Made by a program: the position numbers and the translations under genes. A stretch of 64,000 bases of DNA. Origin: Sphingomonas corticis (lineage in GTDB: Bacteria; Pseudomonadota; Alphaproteobacteria; Sphingomonadales; Sphingomonadaceae). The notes under the pieces were generated by a model that searched no databases, had not been told where the DNA came from, and saw nothing but the letters and a program-made list of their open reading frames with translations. Shown one piece after another: positions 25,724 to 33,971 of this stretch. The number at the start of each line of letters is the position of its first letter. Position 1 is the stretch's first letter. The stretch spans positions 81,313 through 145,312 of the forward strand of contig NZ_JAAVJH010000007.1 of the NCBI RefSeq assembly GCF_012035195.1. The letters are read 5' to 3'.

Positions 25724-26254
25724 TCATTCCTTGCGGCGCGCGTCCAGCGCATCCATCACCTGCGTCGGCTGCACGTCGCGCGTGACCTCGCGATAGTCGG
25801 GCGCATCGGCGTCGATCTCCAGCCGGCGCGCGATCCGCGCCACCATGTCGGCGACCTTGGTCAGCTCGTGCTCGGCCAGCAGGTTGATGTGGAGGTCCAG
25901 CTCCGCGCGGCGCCGCGCCTCGGCGGACTCGCGGTTCTGACTGATGAGGACAAAGGTGGAGAGGAAGATCGCCTCCACCGACGCCACCATCGCCAGCACG
26001 ACGAACGTCGGATCGAAGCGTGGCAGCAGCGGCAGCCAGCCGAGGTTGACGAGGATCCACAAGCCGTAGAGCGACAGGTGAATCGCGACGAAGGTCATCG
26101 ATCCGGTGAAGCCGGTGATGGCGTCCGCGATCCGCTGCGACCAGGGCGCGCGCGCCGCCTCGTTGCGCCGGCGCCGCGTCAGCGACTCGATATTGCCCCG
26201 CAGGGTTTCCTGCATTCCCGTTTCGATCGAAGGACTTGCCTGATGATCCGTCAT
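25724..26254 (-). CDS. DUF1003 membrane protein
   Basis: 176 residues from the ATG at 26254 (MTDHQASPS). It carries two transmembrane helices, GSMTFVAIHLSLYGLWILVN and FVVLAMVASVEAIFLSTFVL, then ISQNRESAEARRRAELDLHI and EHELTKV, the DUF1003 signature. The family is common and of unknown function; the QNR-x-RAELD motif suggests a cytoplasmic helical domain. An alternative start at 26293 would overlap the divergent dehydrogenase. It sits tail-to-tail with the glycosidase gene, 8 bp away, and interrupts the otherwise same-strand stress operon. Confidence 0.8.
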   Translation of the reverse strand: MTDHQASPSIETGMQETLRGNIESLTRRRRNEAARAPWSQRIADAITGFTGSMTFVAIHLSLYGLWILVNLGWLPLLPRFDPTFVVLAMVASVEAIFLSTFVLISQNRESAEARRRAELDLHINLLAEHELTKVADMVARIARRLEIDADAPDYREVTRDVQPTQVMDALDARRKE

Positions 26255-26298
26255 GCCGTCGCCAATCGCTGGCGCGCGCCGAAGTTGCAGCATCCGTG

Positions 26299-27255
26299 AT
26301 GCGCGCCGCCATTCTTTCCGCCCCCGGGCAGATCGATCTCGCCGATGCGCCGCTACCCGAGCCCGCCGCGGGCGAGGTGCGGCTGCGGCTGGAGGGCTGC
26401 GGCGTGTGCGCCTCCAACCTGGAACCGTGGCAGGGACTGGAATGGATGACCTACCCCGGCGAAGCCGGCGGGCTGGGGCACGAGGGCTGGGGCGTGGTCG
26501 ACGCGCTCGGCGACGGCGTGGAGGGGCTGGCCCCCGGCGACCGCGTGGCGGCGCTGTCCACCCGCAGCCTCGCCGATTACGACGTGGCCGCCGCCGACAT
26601 GGTGGCGAAGCTGCCCGCCGCGCTCGACGGGCACCCCTTCCCGGGCGAGCCGCTCGGCTGCGCCTTCAACATCTTCCGCCGCAGCGACGTGCAGCCAGGG
26701 CAGACCGTGGCGATCGTCGGCATCGGCTTCCTGGGTGCGGTCCTCACGCGGCTGTGCACCGCCGCGGGGGCGCGGGTGATCGCCATCTCGCGCCGGCGGG
26801 AATCGCTCGACCTCGCGCGCCACTACGGCGCGGCGGAGACGATCGCGATGCACGATCATTACGAGATCATCGATCGCGTGAAGGCGCTGACCGGCGAGGC
26901 GATGTGCGAGCGCGTGATCGAGGCGGTGGGCAAGCAATGGCCGCTCGACCTCGCCGGCGAGCTGGTGGCGTTCGGCGGCCGGCTCGTCATCGCCGGCTAC
27001 CATCAGGACGGGCCGCGTCAGGTGTCGATGCAGATGTGGAACTGGAAGGGGATCGACGTCGCCAACGCGCACGAGCGCGATCCCGCGGTGCAGATGCGCG
27101 GCCTGCGCGAGGCGATCGAGTGGGTCGCCGACGGGCGGCTCGACCCCACGCCGCTCTACTCGCACCTTTATCCGCTGGAACGCCTCGGCGAGGCGCTGAA
27201 CGCCACGCGCGACAAGCCGCAGGGCTTCGTCAAGGCCCTGGTGATGCTGTCGTGA
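26299..27255 (+). CDS. Zinc-binding MDR alcohol dehydrogenase-like protein
   Basis: 318 residues from MRAAILSAPG. CGVCASNLEPWQG and LGHEGWGVV (GHE) are the catalytic-zinc region of medium-chain dehydrogenases, and VGIGFLGAVLTRL is the NAD(P)-binding loop. The structural-zinc four-Cys lobe is missing, making the protein shorter than the usual 340-350 residues. The C-terminal half is sorbitol/L-threonine-dehydrogenase-like. It may oxidise or reduce the sugar handled by the neighbouring oxidoreductase. The ATG at 26299 has no good ribosome site; a GTG one codon earlier is possible. GTGA overlap with the next gene indicates coupling. Confidence 0.82.
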   Translation: MRAAILSAPGQIDLADAPLPEPAAGEVRLRLEGCGVCASNLEPWQGLEWMTYPGEAGGLGHEGWGVVDALGDGVEGLAPGDRVAALSTRSLADYDVAAADMVAKLPAALDGHPFPGEPLGCAFNIFRRSDVQPGQTVAIVGIGFLGAVLTRLCTAAGARVIAISRRRESLDLARHYGAAETIAMHDHYEIIDRVKALTGEAMCERVIEAVGKQWPLDLAGELVAFGGRLVIAGYHQDGPRQVSMQMWNWKGIDVANAHERDPAVQMRGLREAIEWVADGRLDPTPLYSHLYPLERLGEALNATRDKPQGFVKALVMLS

Positions 27256-28241
27256 AGCCCGCATCCGCCAAGCCGCGTGTGGGATTCCTCGGCACCGGCT
27301 GGATCGGGCGGCACCGCATGGCGGGGATGCTGGCGACCGGTGCGATCGAGGCGGCGGCGGTGTGCGATCCCTCGCCCGACGGCATTGCCGAGGCGCGCGC
27401 GCTCGCACCCGACGCCGCGGTCGTCTCCTCGCTGGACGAGATGCTCGCGCTGGAACTGGACGGTGTCGTCATCGCGACGCCCAGCGCGCTCCACGCCGAA
27501 CAGGCGATCCGCGCGCTCGACGCGGGCGCAGCCGTGTTCTGTCAGAAGCCGGTGGGGCGCACCGCGGCGGAAGTGGCGGCGGTGATCGCGGCGGCGCGGC
27601 GCAGCGACCGGCGGCTCGGCGTCGACCTGTCCTACCGCCACACCGCCGGCATGGCGGCCATCGCGCCGCTGGTGCAGGGCGGCGCGCTGGGGCGGGTGTT
27701 CGCGGTCGATCTCACTTTCCACAACGCCTACGGCCCAGACAAGCCGTGGTTTTACGACGCGGCGCAGTCGGGTGGCGGGTGCGTGATCGACCTGGGCGTC
27801 CACCTCGTCGACCTCGCGCTGTGGACGCTCGGCTTCCCGCCGGCGGACGGGGCGCACGCCGCGCTGCGTGCAGGCGGCGCGCCGCTCGCACCGGGCCAGG
27901 TGGAGGATTACGCCACCGCCGCCTTCCGCGCGGGCGACGTCGACGTGCGGCTCGCCTGTTCGTGGCGGCTCCACGCCGGGCAGGAAGCGGTGATCGAGGC
28001 GGCGTTCTACGGCACCAACGGCGGCGCCGCGCTACGCAACGTCGGCGGCAGCTTCTACGATTTCACCGCGCACCGCTTCGACGGTACCGGCACGACCGTG
28101 CTGGCGGACGGTCCCGACGAATGGGGTGCGCGCGCCGCCGCCGAGTGGGCGACGAGCCTTGCCGCCGATCCGCGCTACGATGCCGCGGCGGACGATTATG
28201 TCCGCTCGGCGCAGGTGCTCGACCTGATCTACGGCCGCTGA
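27252..28241 (+). CDS. Gfo/Idh/MocA family oxidoreductase
   Basis: 329 residues from a GTG overlapping the dehydrogenase stop. The N-terminal Rossmann motif is VGFLGTGWIGRHRM; CQKPVG occupies the place of the catalytic EKP lysine motif; GGGCVIDLGVHLVDLALW is the family's C-domain active-site histidine region. Such enzymes interconvert sugar or inositol hydroxyl and keto groups with NAD(P). It is the fourth gene of the methyltransferase/glycosidase cluster, and its substrate is probably a keto- or methylated sugar. The gene ends 4 bp before the pyruvyltransferase, so the operon may continue. Confidence 0.87.
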   Translation: MKPASAKPRVGFLGTGWIGRHRMAGMLATGAIEAAAVCDPSPDGIAEARALAPDAAVVSSLDEMLALELDGVVIATPSALHAEQAIRALDAGAAVFCQKPVGRTAAEVAAVIAAARRSDRRLGVDLSYRHTAGMAAIAPLVQGGALGRVFAVDLTFHNAYGPDKPWFYDAAQSGGGCVIDLGVHLVDLALWTLGFPPADGAHAALRAGGAPLAPGQVEDYATAAFRAGDVDVRLACSWRLHAGQEAVIEAAFYGTNGGAALRNVGGSFYDFTAHRFDGTGTTVLADGPDEWGARAAAEWATSLAADPRYDAAADDYVRSAQVLDLIYGR

Positions 28242-28245
28242 CGCG

Positions 28246-29307
28246 ATGGCGTCCCATCCCCGGGTCGGCGTGCTGACCTTCCACCGCTCGATCAACTACG
28301 GCTCCTACTGGCAGGCGCGCTGCCTGGTGGAGGGGCTGCGCGCGCGTGGCTGCGATGCGGAACTGGTCGACCACCGCTCCGTCGCCGTGGAGCGGCGCGA
28401 GCTGCGCTGCGCGTTCCAGCCCGCGCTGCCGATCCGCACGCCGCGCGACCAGCATCCCGCGCTCGGCCGCAAGGCGCGCGCGCTGGAGGCGGCGGTCGAT
28501 GCGCTGCCGCTGTCCGCCCCCTTCCCGCTCGACGATCCCGCCGTGATGCCGCGCTACGACACCGTCGTCGTCGGCAGCGACGAGGTGTGGAACTTCCGCC
28601 ATCCCTGGTACGGTGGCCAGCCGCTGTTCTTCGGCGAGGGGTTGCGCGCCGACCGGCTCGTCTCCTACGCCGCCAGCTTCGGCAATCACGATGCCGCGGA
28701 TGGGCTGGACCAGGTCTCCGTCGCGCGGCTGCGGCGGTTCGCCGCGCTGTCGGTGCGCGACGACAATGCGCGTGACCTGCTGTCGGAGGCGCTGGGCGAG
28801 GTGCCGCCGCTGGTGCTCGATCCGTGCCTGCAATTCGCCGATGTGATCCCCACGGATACCGCGCCGGGCCGCTACCTGCTGCTCTACGGTCACAGCTTTC
28901 CCACCGGTTTCGCCGCTGCGGTGCGCCGATACGCCGACAAGGCCGGGCTGCCGATCGTCAGCGTCGGCTACGGCAATTCCATCGCCGACCGGCAGCGGAT
29001 CGACGCCGACCCCGCTGAGTTCGCGGCGCTGTTCGCCGGGGCGCACGCGGTGGCGACCAATTTCTTCCACGGTTGCGTCTTCGCGCTGCGCTTCGGCAAG
29101 CCGCTCGTCGCCGCCGCCATGCCCTACCGTCGCAACAAGCTGCGCGACCTCACGCGCAAGCTGGCCGTCGAGCACTGCCTCGTCGGTGAGGAGGCGGACG
29201 AAGCCACCGTCTCGGCGCGCCTGTCCGCCGCGCCGGAGGGCGTGGCGGAACGGCTGGTCGTGCTGCGCGCCGCCTCCACCCGCTACCTGGACGCCGCGCT
29301 TGGCTGA
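28246..29307 (+). CDS. Polysaccharide pyruvyltransferase family protein
   Basis: 353 residues. VGVLTFHRSINYGSYWQARC is the N-terminal start typical of the family, DTVVVGSDEVWNFRHP is the central motif and TNFFHGCVFALRFGKPLV is the conserved substrate-binding TxxFHG segment. Members transfer pyruvate from phosphoenolpyruvate to sugars as ketals on exopolysaccharides. It is paired with an F420-hydrogenase-beta-like gene, a recurring combination in exopolysaccharide loci. No signal peptide; acts in the cytoplasm on lipid-linked or nucleotide-linked sugars. Confidence 0.86.
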   Translation: MASHPRVGVLTFHRSINYGSYWQARCLVEGLRARGCDAELVDHRSVAVERRELRCAFQPALPIRTPRDQHPALGRKARALEAAVDALPLSAPFPLDDPAVMPRYDTVVVGSDEVWNFRHPWYGGQPLFFGEGLRADRLVSYAASFGNHDAADGLDQVSVARLRRFAALSVRDDNARDLLSEALGEVPPLVLDPCLQFADVIPTDTAPGRYLLLYGHSFPTGFAAAVRRYADKAGLPIVSVGYGNSIADRQRIDADPAEFAALFAGAHAVATNFFHGCVFALRFGKPLVAAAMPYRRNKLRDLTRKLAVEHCLVGEEADEATVSARLSAAPEGVAERLVVLRAASTRYLDAALG

Positions 29308-30655
29308 CGCGCCGGCGCCCGCGGACATCGTCGCGTCCGGCCTGTGCATCGGCTGCGGCGGCTGCGCGACGGGGCCGACGCGGCGCATGGCATGGGACCG
29401 CTACGGCCAGCGCAAGCCGACCGGCGCCGACCTGACCCTCGCCGATGCCGCGTTCGCGCGCACCTGCCCCTTCTCGCCCGCGGCGGGTGACGAGGACGCC
29501 ATCGCGGCGGCGCGCTTTCCCGCTGCGCCGCACGTCGACGCGCGGCTCGGCCGGTACGAGGCCAATTACGTCGGCCATGTCGCCGAGGGCGAGTTCCGCG
29601 CGATCGGCAGCTCGGGCGGGATGGTCAGCTGGGTCGCGGCGGAGCTGCTGCGCACCGGCGCGGTGGACGGCGTTGCGCACGTCGTCCCGTCGACGGACGA
29701 CCGCCTGTTCCGCTATCGCATCTCCCGCGACGCGGCCGCGATCGCGGAGGGCGCGCGCTCGCGCTACTATCCGGTCGATCTCGCCGAGGTGCTGGCGGCA
29801 ATCCGCTCGACGCCCGGCCGCTACGCGATCGTCGGCGTTCCCTGCTTCATGAAGGCGGTGGCGCTGCAACGCGCCGAGGACCCGGTGCTGGCGGAGCGGA
29901 TCACCCACCTCCTCGGCCTGTTCTGCGGCCACATGAAGAGCGCCGCCTTCGTGGACAGCTTCGCCTGGCAGCTGGACGCGCCGCGCGAGGAGGTGCGGGC
30001 GGTGGAATATCGCCGCAAGGACCCGGGCCGGCCGGCCAACTGGTACACTGCGCACCTCGACCTGGCCGACGGCAGCTCGCGCTCGCAGGACTGGTGGCAT
30101 CTCGCCGACGGCGACTGGGGTGCGGGCTTCTTTCAGAACGCCGCCTGCAACTTCTGCGACGACGTGGTCGGCGAGTGCGCCGACATCTCTTTCGGCGACG
30201 CGTGGGTGGAGCCCTATTCCTCCGACGGGCGCGGTACCAACGTGGTCGTCGTCCGCTCGGCGGCGATCGCCGGGATGGTGGCGGACGCGGCGGCCGCGGG
30301 ACGGCTGGCGCTGGAGGGCGTCGACTCGGACTTCATCGCGAACACCCAGGCCGCGGGCTTCCGGCAGCGGCGCGAAGGGCTGGCCTATCGTTTGACGTGG
30401 GCGAAGCGTGGCATCCGCCCGCGCAAGCGGGTCGCGCCCGGCGCCGCCGGGCTGCCGTGGCGCCGCCGCGCGATCTACCGCATGCGCGCGGGCATCTCGC
30501 GCTGGAGCCACCGCATGGCGTGGGCGGCGAAGCGCCTCGGTGCGCCCGCATTGTACGTCCGCTGGGCACGCGCCAGCCTCTACCTCTACCAGGCGCTGGC
30601 CTATCATCGCGGTCGCCTGGGCGAATGGCTGCGGCGCTTCGACGGGCGCGAGTAA
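29300..30655 (+). CDS. Coenzyme F420 hydrogenase/dehydrogenase beta-subunit-like iron-sulfur protein
   Basis: 451 residues. The likely start is the TTG at 29300, overlapping the pyruvyltransferase stop by 8 bp; no other in-frame start precedes the first cysteine cluster. Cysteine motifs are CIGCGGC near residue 17, RTCPF near 55, and ACNFCDDVVGECADISFGDAW near 285-305, fitting [4Fe-4S] sites. GSSGGMVSW and VGVPCFMKA are the flavin-domain signatures of the FrhB fold. In bacteria lacking F420 metabolism such proteins accompany pyruvyltransferases in exopolysaccharide clusters and probably act on a sugar or its pyruvyl group. The C-terminal 80 residues are strongly basic. Confidence 0.82.
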   Translation: MADAPAPADIVASGLCIGCGGCATGPTRRMAWDRYGQRKPTGADLTLADAAFARTCPFSPAAGDEDAIAAARFPAAPHVDARLGRYEANYVGHVAEGEFRAIGSSGGMVSWVAAELLRTGAVDGVAHVVPSTDDRLFRYRISRDAAAIAEGARSRYYPVDLAEVLAAIRSTPGRYAIVGVPCFMKAVALQRAEDPVLAERITHLLGLFCGHMKSAAFVDSFAWQLDAPREEVRAVEYRRKDPGRPANWYTAHLDLADGSSRSQDWWHLADGDWGAGFFQNAACNFCDDVVGECADISFGDAWVEPYSSDGRGTNVVVVRSAAIAGMVADAAAAGRLALEGVDSDFIANTQAAGFRQRREGLAYRLTWAKRGIRPRKRVAPGAAGLPWRRRAIYRMRAGISRWSHRMAWAAKRLGAPALYVRWARASLYLYQALAYHRGRLGEWLRRFDGRE

Positions 30656-30704
30656 CGCTCCGCCGCTATCGGCCTAACCTGCGATAATCACGTCTTCTTT
30701 TCGC

Positions 30705-30729
30705 GGAACGTCGATCCCGGCGACGCTTT
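30705..30729 (+). promoter_or_regulatory. EcfG-like stress promoter
   Basis: GGAAC (30705-30709), a 16-bp spacer, then CTTT (30726-30729), three of four matches to the -10 element CGTT. It lies 24 bp before the SDR start. The genes behind it (SDR, DUF892, manganese catalase) are typical members of general-stress regulons, which supports a weak motif. Confidence 0.42.
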
Positions 30730-30753
30730 CCTTCGCGGCAGAGGAGACGTGCG

Positions 30754-31611
30754 ATGACCCAGCATCCCGAGCCGCCGCAGCCCGCCCAGCAACAGGACAT
30801 GCCCGGCACGACCGAGGCGATGGACCCGCGGCCCGACCACGGCGAACACAGCTACGTCGGCCACGGCCGCCTGCTGGACAAAAAGGTCATCATCACCGGC
30901 GCGGACAGCGGCATCGGCCGCGCCGTGGCGCTGGCCTATGCGCGCGAGGGCGCGGACGTGTGCGTCGCCTACCTCAGCGAGGACGATGACGCGGCGGAGA
31001 CGCAGCGGCTGATCGAGGAAGCCGGACGCCGCGCGCTCCTGATCCGCGGCGACATCGCCGATCCCGCGCACTGCCGCCAGCTGGTCGAGCAGGCGGTGGC
31101 CGCGTTCGGCCGCGTCGACGTGCTGGTCAACAACGCCGCGCACCAGGCGACCTTCGCCGCGGCGGAGGACATCAGCGACGAAGAATGGCAGACCACTTTC
31201 GCCGTGAACATCCACGCGATGTTCTACCTGACCAAGGCGGTGCTGCCGCACATGCGCGCGGGCTCGTCGATCATCAACACCACGTCCATCAACGCCGACA
31301 AGCCGAGCGAGCAGCTCCTCGCCTATGCGACGACGAAGGGCGCCATCCACAATTACACTGCCGGGCTGGCGCAGATGCTGGCGGAGCGGAAGATCCGCGT
31401 GAACGCGGTCGCGCCCGGCCCGGTGTGGACGCCGCTGATCCCCTCGACGATGCCCGAGGACAAGGTAGTCAGCTTCGGCAAGCAGACCCCGCTCGGCCGA
31501 GCCGCGCAGCCGGCGGAACTCGCCCCCGCCTACGTGCTGCTGGCCAGCGACGAGGCGAGCTACATCCTGGGCGCCACCATCCCCGTCACCGGCGGAACCC
31601 CCTTCCTCTGA
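30754..31611 (+). CDS. SDR family oxidoreductase (stress-associated, YghA-like)
   Basis: 285 residues. A polar Pro/Gln-rich N-terminal extension (QHPEPPQPAQQQDMPG, then DPRPDHGEHSYVG) precedes a classical short-chain dehydrogenase. The NAD(P) motif is ITGADSGIGRA, with NNAAHQ, catalytic Ser in NTTSIN and Y-x-x-x-K in YATTKG. The extension and sequence match the YghA/glucose-dehydrogenase-like group common in general-stress regulons. Ribosome site GAGGAG precedes the ATG. It is followed after 26 bp by the DUF892 gene and probably forms a stress cassette with it and the catalase. Confidence 0.87.
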   Translation: MTQHPEPPQPAQQQDMPGTTEAMDPRPDHGEHSYVGHGRLLDKKVIITGADSGIGRAVALAYAREGADVCVAYLSEDDDAAETQRLIEEAGRRALLIRGDIADPAHCRQLVEQAVAAFGRVDVLVNNAAHQATFAAAEDISDEEWQTTFAVNIHAMFYLTKAVLPHMRAGSSIINTTSINADKPSEQLLAYATTKGAIHNYTAGLAQMLAERKIRVNAVAPGPVWTPLIPSTMPEDKVVSFGKQTPLGRAAQPAELAPAYVLLASDEASYILGATIPVTGGTPFL

Positions 31612-31637
31612 ACCCCTCACGCAAGGAGAAACGATCC

Positions 31638-32159
31638 ATGGCCTCCCTTCCCAACGACGTCGTGTCCTCCGTCTTCATCACCGGTCTGAAGAACGCGCAC
31701 GGCGTTGAGCACCAGGCGCTGGCGCTGATCGACCGCCAGCTCGATCACCTCGCCAACTATCCCGACGTCGCCGACCGCCTGCGCGCGCATCGCGGGGAGA
31801 CCGAGCAGCAGATCGGGCGGCTGGAGGAAATCCTCGACGGCTTCAACGAGACGCGTTCGGTGCTGAAGGACGCCGCGCTGACGCTGTCGGGCAATCTCGC
31901 CGCGATCGCGCACGTCTTCGCGCCGGACGAGATCCTGAAGAACAGCTTCGCCAACTACGCCTTCGAGAATTTCGAGGCGGCCAGCTACAAGTCGCTGCTG
32001 ACGCTGGCGGACGTCGGCGGCTTCGGCAGTGCCACGCCGCTGCTCACGCAGTCGCTGAACGAGGAGCTGGCGATGGCGGCCTGGGTGGACGAGAACAACG
32101 CGGACCTTACCCGCCGCTACTTGGAGCGCCGCGCCGCGGGTGAGACGGCCAGCCACTGA
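31638..32159 (+). CDS. DUF892 (YciF-like) ferritin-like protein
   Basis: 173 residues with an AAGGAG ribosome site; MASLPNDVVSSVFITGLKNA begins the conserved four-helix bundle. EHQALALIDRQLDHL and ETEQQIGRLEEIL carry the Glu/His metal-ligand pattern of YciF-type ferritin-like proteins, and a further Glu set lies in FENFEAASYKSLLTLAD. Family members are linked with stress and metal or oxidant protection. Its position between an SDR and manganese catalase is a common arrangement in alphaproteobacteria. A 105-bp AT-rich gap follows, enough for a separate catalase promoter. Confidence 0.87.
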   Translation: MASLPNDVVSSVFITGLKNAHGVEHQALALIDRQLDHLANYPDVADRLRAHRGETEQQIGRLEEILDGFNETRSVLKDAALTLSGNLAAIAHVFAPDEILKNSFANYAFENFEAASYKSLLTLADVGGFGSATPLLTQSLNEELAMAAWVDENNADLTRRYLERRAAGETASH

Positions 32160-32264
32160 TTTCTACCTATGTTATTCAGATAGCTGATATTTTTGTCCGT
32201 CATCGGTAAACTTCGGCGGGTCTCGCTGGTTGAAAGCGTGCAGCAATCAGCAGTGAGGCCCGCC

Positions 32265-33119
32265 ATGTACTATCACGACAAGCGCCTTCAATATCCCGTC
32301 CGCGTGGAGACGCCCGACCCGCTCTTCGCTCGCATGCTCCAGCAGGCGATCGGCGGCGTGGAGGGCGAGATCCGCGTCTGCATGCAGTACTTCTTCCAGG
32401 CGTGGGGCAATCGCGCACCCAATCCGAAATATCGCGACATGCTGCTGAACACCGCCACGGAGGAGATCGGCCACATCGAGATGCTGGCCACCGCGGTCGC
32501 GCTTAACCTCGACAAGGCGCCCGCCTCGCTGCAGGAGGAAGGCGCCGCCGACGGCATCGTCGGCGCGGTGATGGGCGGCGAGAAGCCGCGTCATGCCATT
32601 GAGGGTCTGATCCACAAGAACCTGTTGTCCAGTGGCCTCGCCGCGATGCCGATCGACAGCGACGGCGTGCCGTTCAACATGTCGCACATCTACGCCAGCG
32701 GGAACGTGGCGGCGGACATGTACGCCAACGTCGCGGCGGAGAGCACCGGCCGCGTCCTCGCCGTGCGGCTCTACAATGCCGCGCACGACAAGGGCATGAA
32801 GGACATGCTCCACTACATGATCGCGCGCGACACGATGCACCAGAACCAATGGCTCGCCGCGATAGAGGACCTCGGCGGCAAGGAGGCGCAGGTGCCGATC
32901 CCCAATTCCTTCCCGCAGACCGAGGAAGACCAGAAGAACAACTACAATTACTATGTCACCTCGCTCGACGGCAGCTATCCGGAGGGGCGCTGGACGCAGG
33001 GTCCGAGCGTCGATGGCAAGGGCGAGTTCACCGTGTTCCGCAACGAGCCGCTGGGCGAGGAACCCATCCTCGGCCCCGCGCGGCCGGACAGCGGCGCGCA
33101 GAAGGAACAGATCGGCTGA
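32265..33119 (+). CDS. Manganese catalase
   Basis: 284 residues from the ATG at 32265 (MYYHDKRLQYPVRV), the usual family start; the longer frame is non-coding upstream. Ferritin-like metal ligands are visible in GGVEGEIRVCMQYFFQAWG, TATEEIGHIEML, NVAAESTGRVLAVRLY and RDTMHQNQWLAAIE, matching the Glu/His set of the di-manganese site. The C-terminal tail (EPLGEEPILGPARPD) is characteristic of the group. It disproportionates hydrogen peroxide without haem. It completes the oxidative-stress cassette, and a 10-bp inverted repeat after its stop may end transcription. Confidence 0.92.
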   Translation: MYYHDKRLQYPVRVETPDPLFARMLQQAIGGVEGEIRVCMQYFFQAWGNRAPNPKYRDMLLNTATEEIGHIEMLATAVALNLDKAPASLQEEGAADGIVGAVMGGEKPRHAIEGLIHKNLLSSGLAAMPIDSDGVPFNMSHIYASGNVAADMYANVAAESTGRVLAVRLYNAAHDKGMKDMLHYMIARDTMHQNQWLAAIEDLGGKEAQVPIPNSFPQTEEDQKNNYNYYVTSLDGSYPEGRWTQGPSVDGKGEFTVFRNEPLGEEPILGPARPDSGAQKEQIG

Positions 33120-33136
33120 GGCTCGCGTCCGTGGTT

Positions 33137-33162
33137 CCATGGCGGCTATAGCGCCGCCATGG
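33137..33162 (+). repeat. Perfect 10-bp inverted repeat enclosing the kynA start codon
   Basis: CCATGGCGGC (33137-33146) and GCCGCCATGG (33153-33162) flank a 6-nt loop. The right arm contains the kynA ATG (33159-33161). As RNA it would form a strong hairpin hiding the start codon, and could also act as a weak terminator for the catalase gene. No T-run follows. Confidence 0.6.
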
Positions 33163-33971
33163 AATCGCGCGCTACCGCCGGCACGGCCGGTCCCACCTAC
33201 GGCAGCTATCTCGCGCTCGACGCGATCCTGTCGGCGCAGCACCCGCTGTCCGATACGCACGACGAGATGCTGTTCATCGTCATCCACCAGGCGTCCGAGC
33301 TGTGGATGAAATTGTGCCTCCACGAACTCGCCGCCGCGCGCGGGGCGATCGTGGAGGATCGCATGGACATGGCCTTCAAGATGATGGCCCGTGTCGCGCG
33401 CATCCAGGCGCAGCTGATCCAGAGCTGGGAAGTGCTCGCGACGATCACTCCCGCCGACTATAGCGCGATGCGCGCGAAGCTGGGCACCAGCTCGGGCTTC
33501 CAGTCGTATCAGTATCGCGCGCTCGAGTTCATCATGGGGAACAAGAATCCGGCGATGGTGGACGTCCACGGCGAGGCGCCGGCGGTGCAGGCCGCGCTGC
33601 GCGAGGAACTGGCGCGCCCCAGCCTCTACGACGAGGCGCTGCGCGCGATGGCGCGCGCGGGCCTGCCCGTTCCCGCCGATCGGCTGGAGCGCGACTTTAC
33701 GAAAGGCTACGAGGCGTCGCCGCAGGTGGAGGCGTGCTGGCGCGCCGTCTACGCCGAGCCCGAGCGATACTGGGACCTCTACGAACTGGCGGAGAAACTG
33801 GTCGACCTGGAGTATCGCGTGCAATTGTGGCGTTTCGGGCACCTGAAGACGGTGGAGCGCGTGATCGGCTTCAAGCGCGGGACCGGTGGAACGGCGGGCG
33901 TGCCGTACCTCGCCAAAGTGATCGACCAGGTGTTCTTTCCCGAGCTGCTGACCGTGCGGGTGGCGCTGTGA
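33159..33971 (+). CDS. kynA: Tryptophan 2,3-dioxygenase
   Basis: 270 residues. The family motifs are all present: YGSYLALDAILSAQHPLSD, the active-site His in FIVIHQASELWMKL, SSGFQSYQYRALEF, the proximal haem histidine in WRFGHLKTVERVIG, and the substrate-ammonium loop KRGTGGTAGVPYL. It opens the indole ring of tryptophan to N-formylkynurenine using haem and oxygen. Coupled by GTGA to kynureninase. No formamidase gene is seen in the window, so that step must be encoded elsewhere. The start codon sits in an inverted repeat with no evident ribosome site, suggesting translational control. Confidence 0.95.
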   Translation: MESRATAGTAGPTYGSYLALDAILSAQHPLSDTHDEMLFIVIHQASELWMKLCLHELAAARGAIVEDRMDMAFKMMARVARIQAQLIQSWEVLATITPADYSAMRAKLGTSSGFQSYQYRALEFIMGNKNPAMVDVHGEAPAVQAALREELARPSLYDEALRAMARAGLPVPADRLERDFTKGYEASPQVEACWRAVYAEPERYWDLYELAEKLVDLEYRVQLWRFGHLKTVERVIGFKRGTGGTAGVPYLAKVIDQVFFPELLTVRVAL

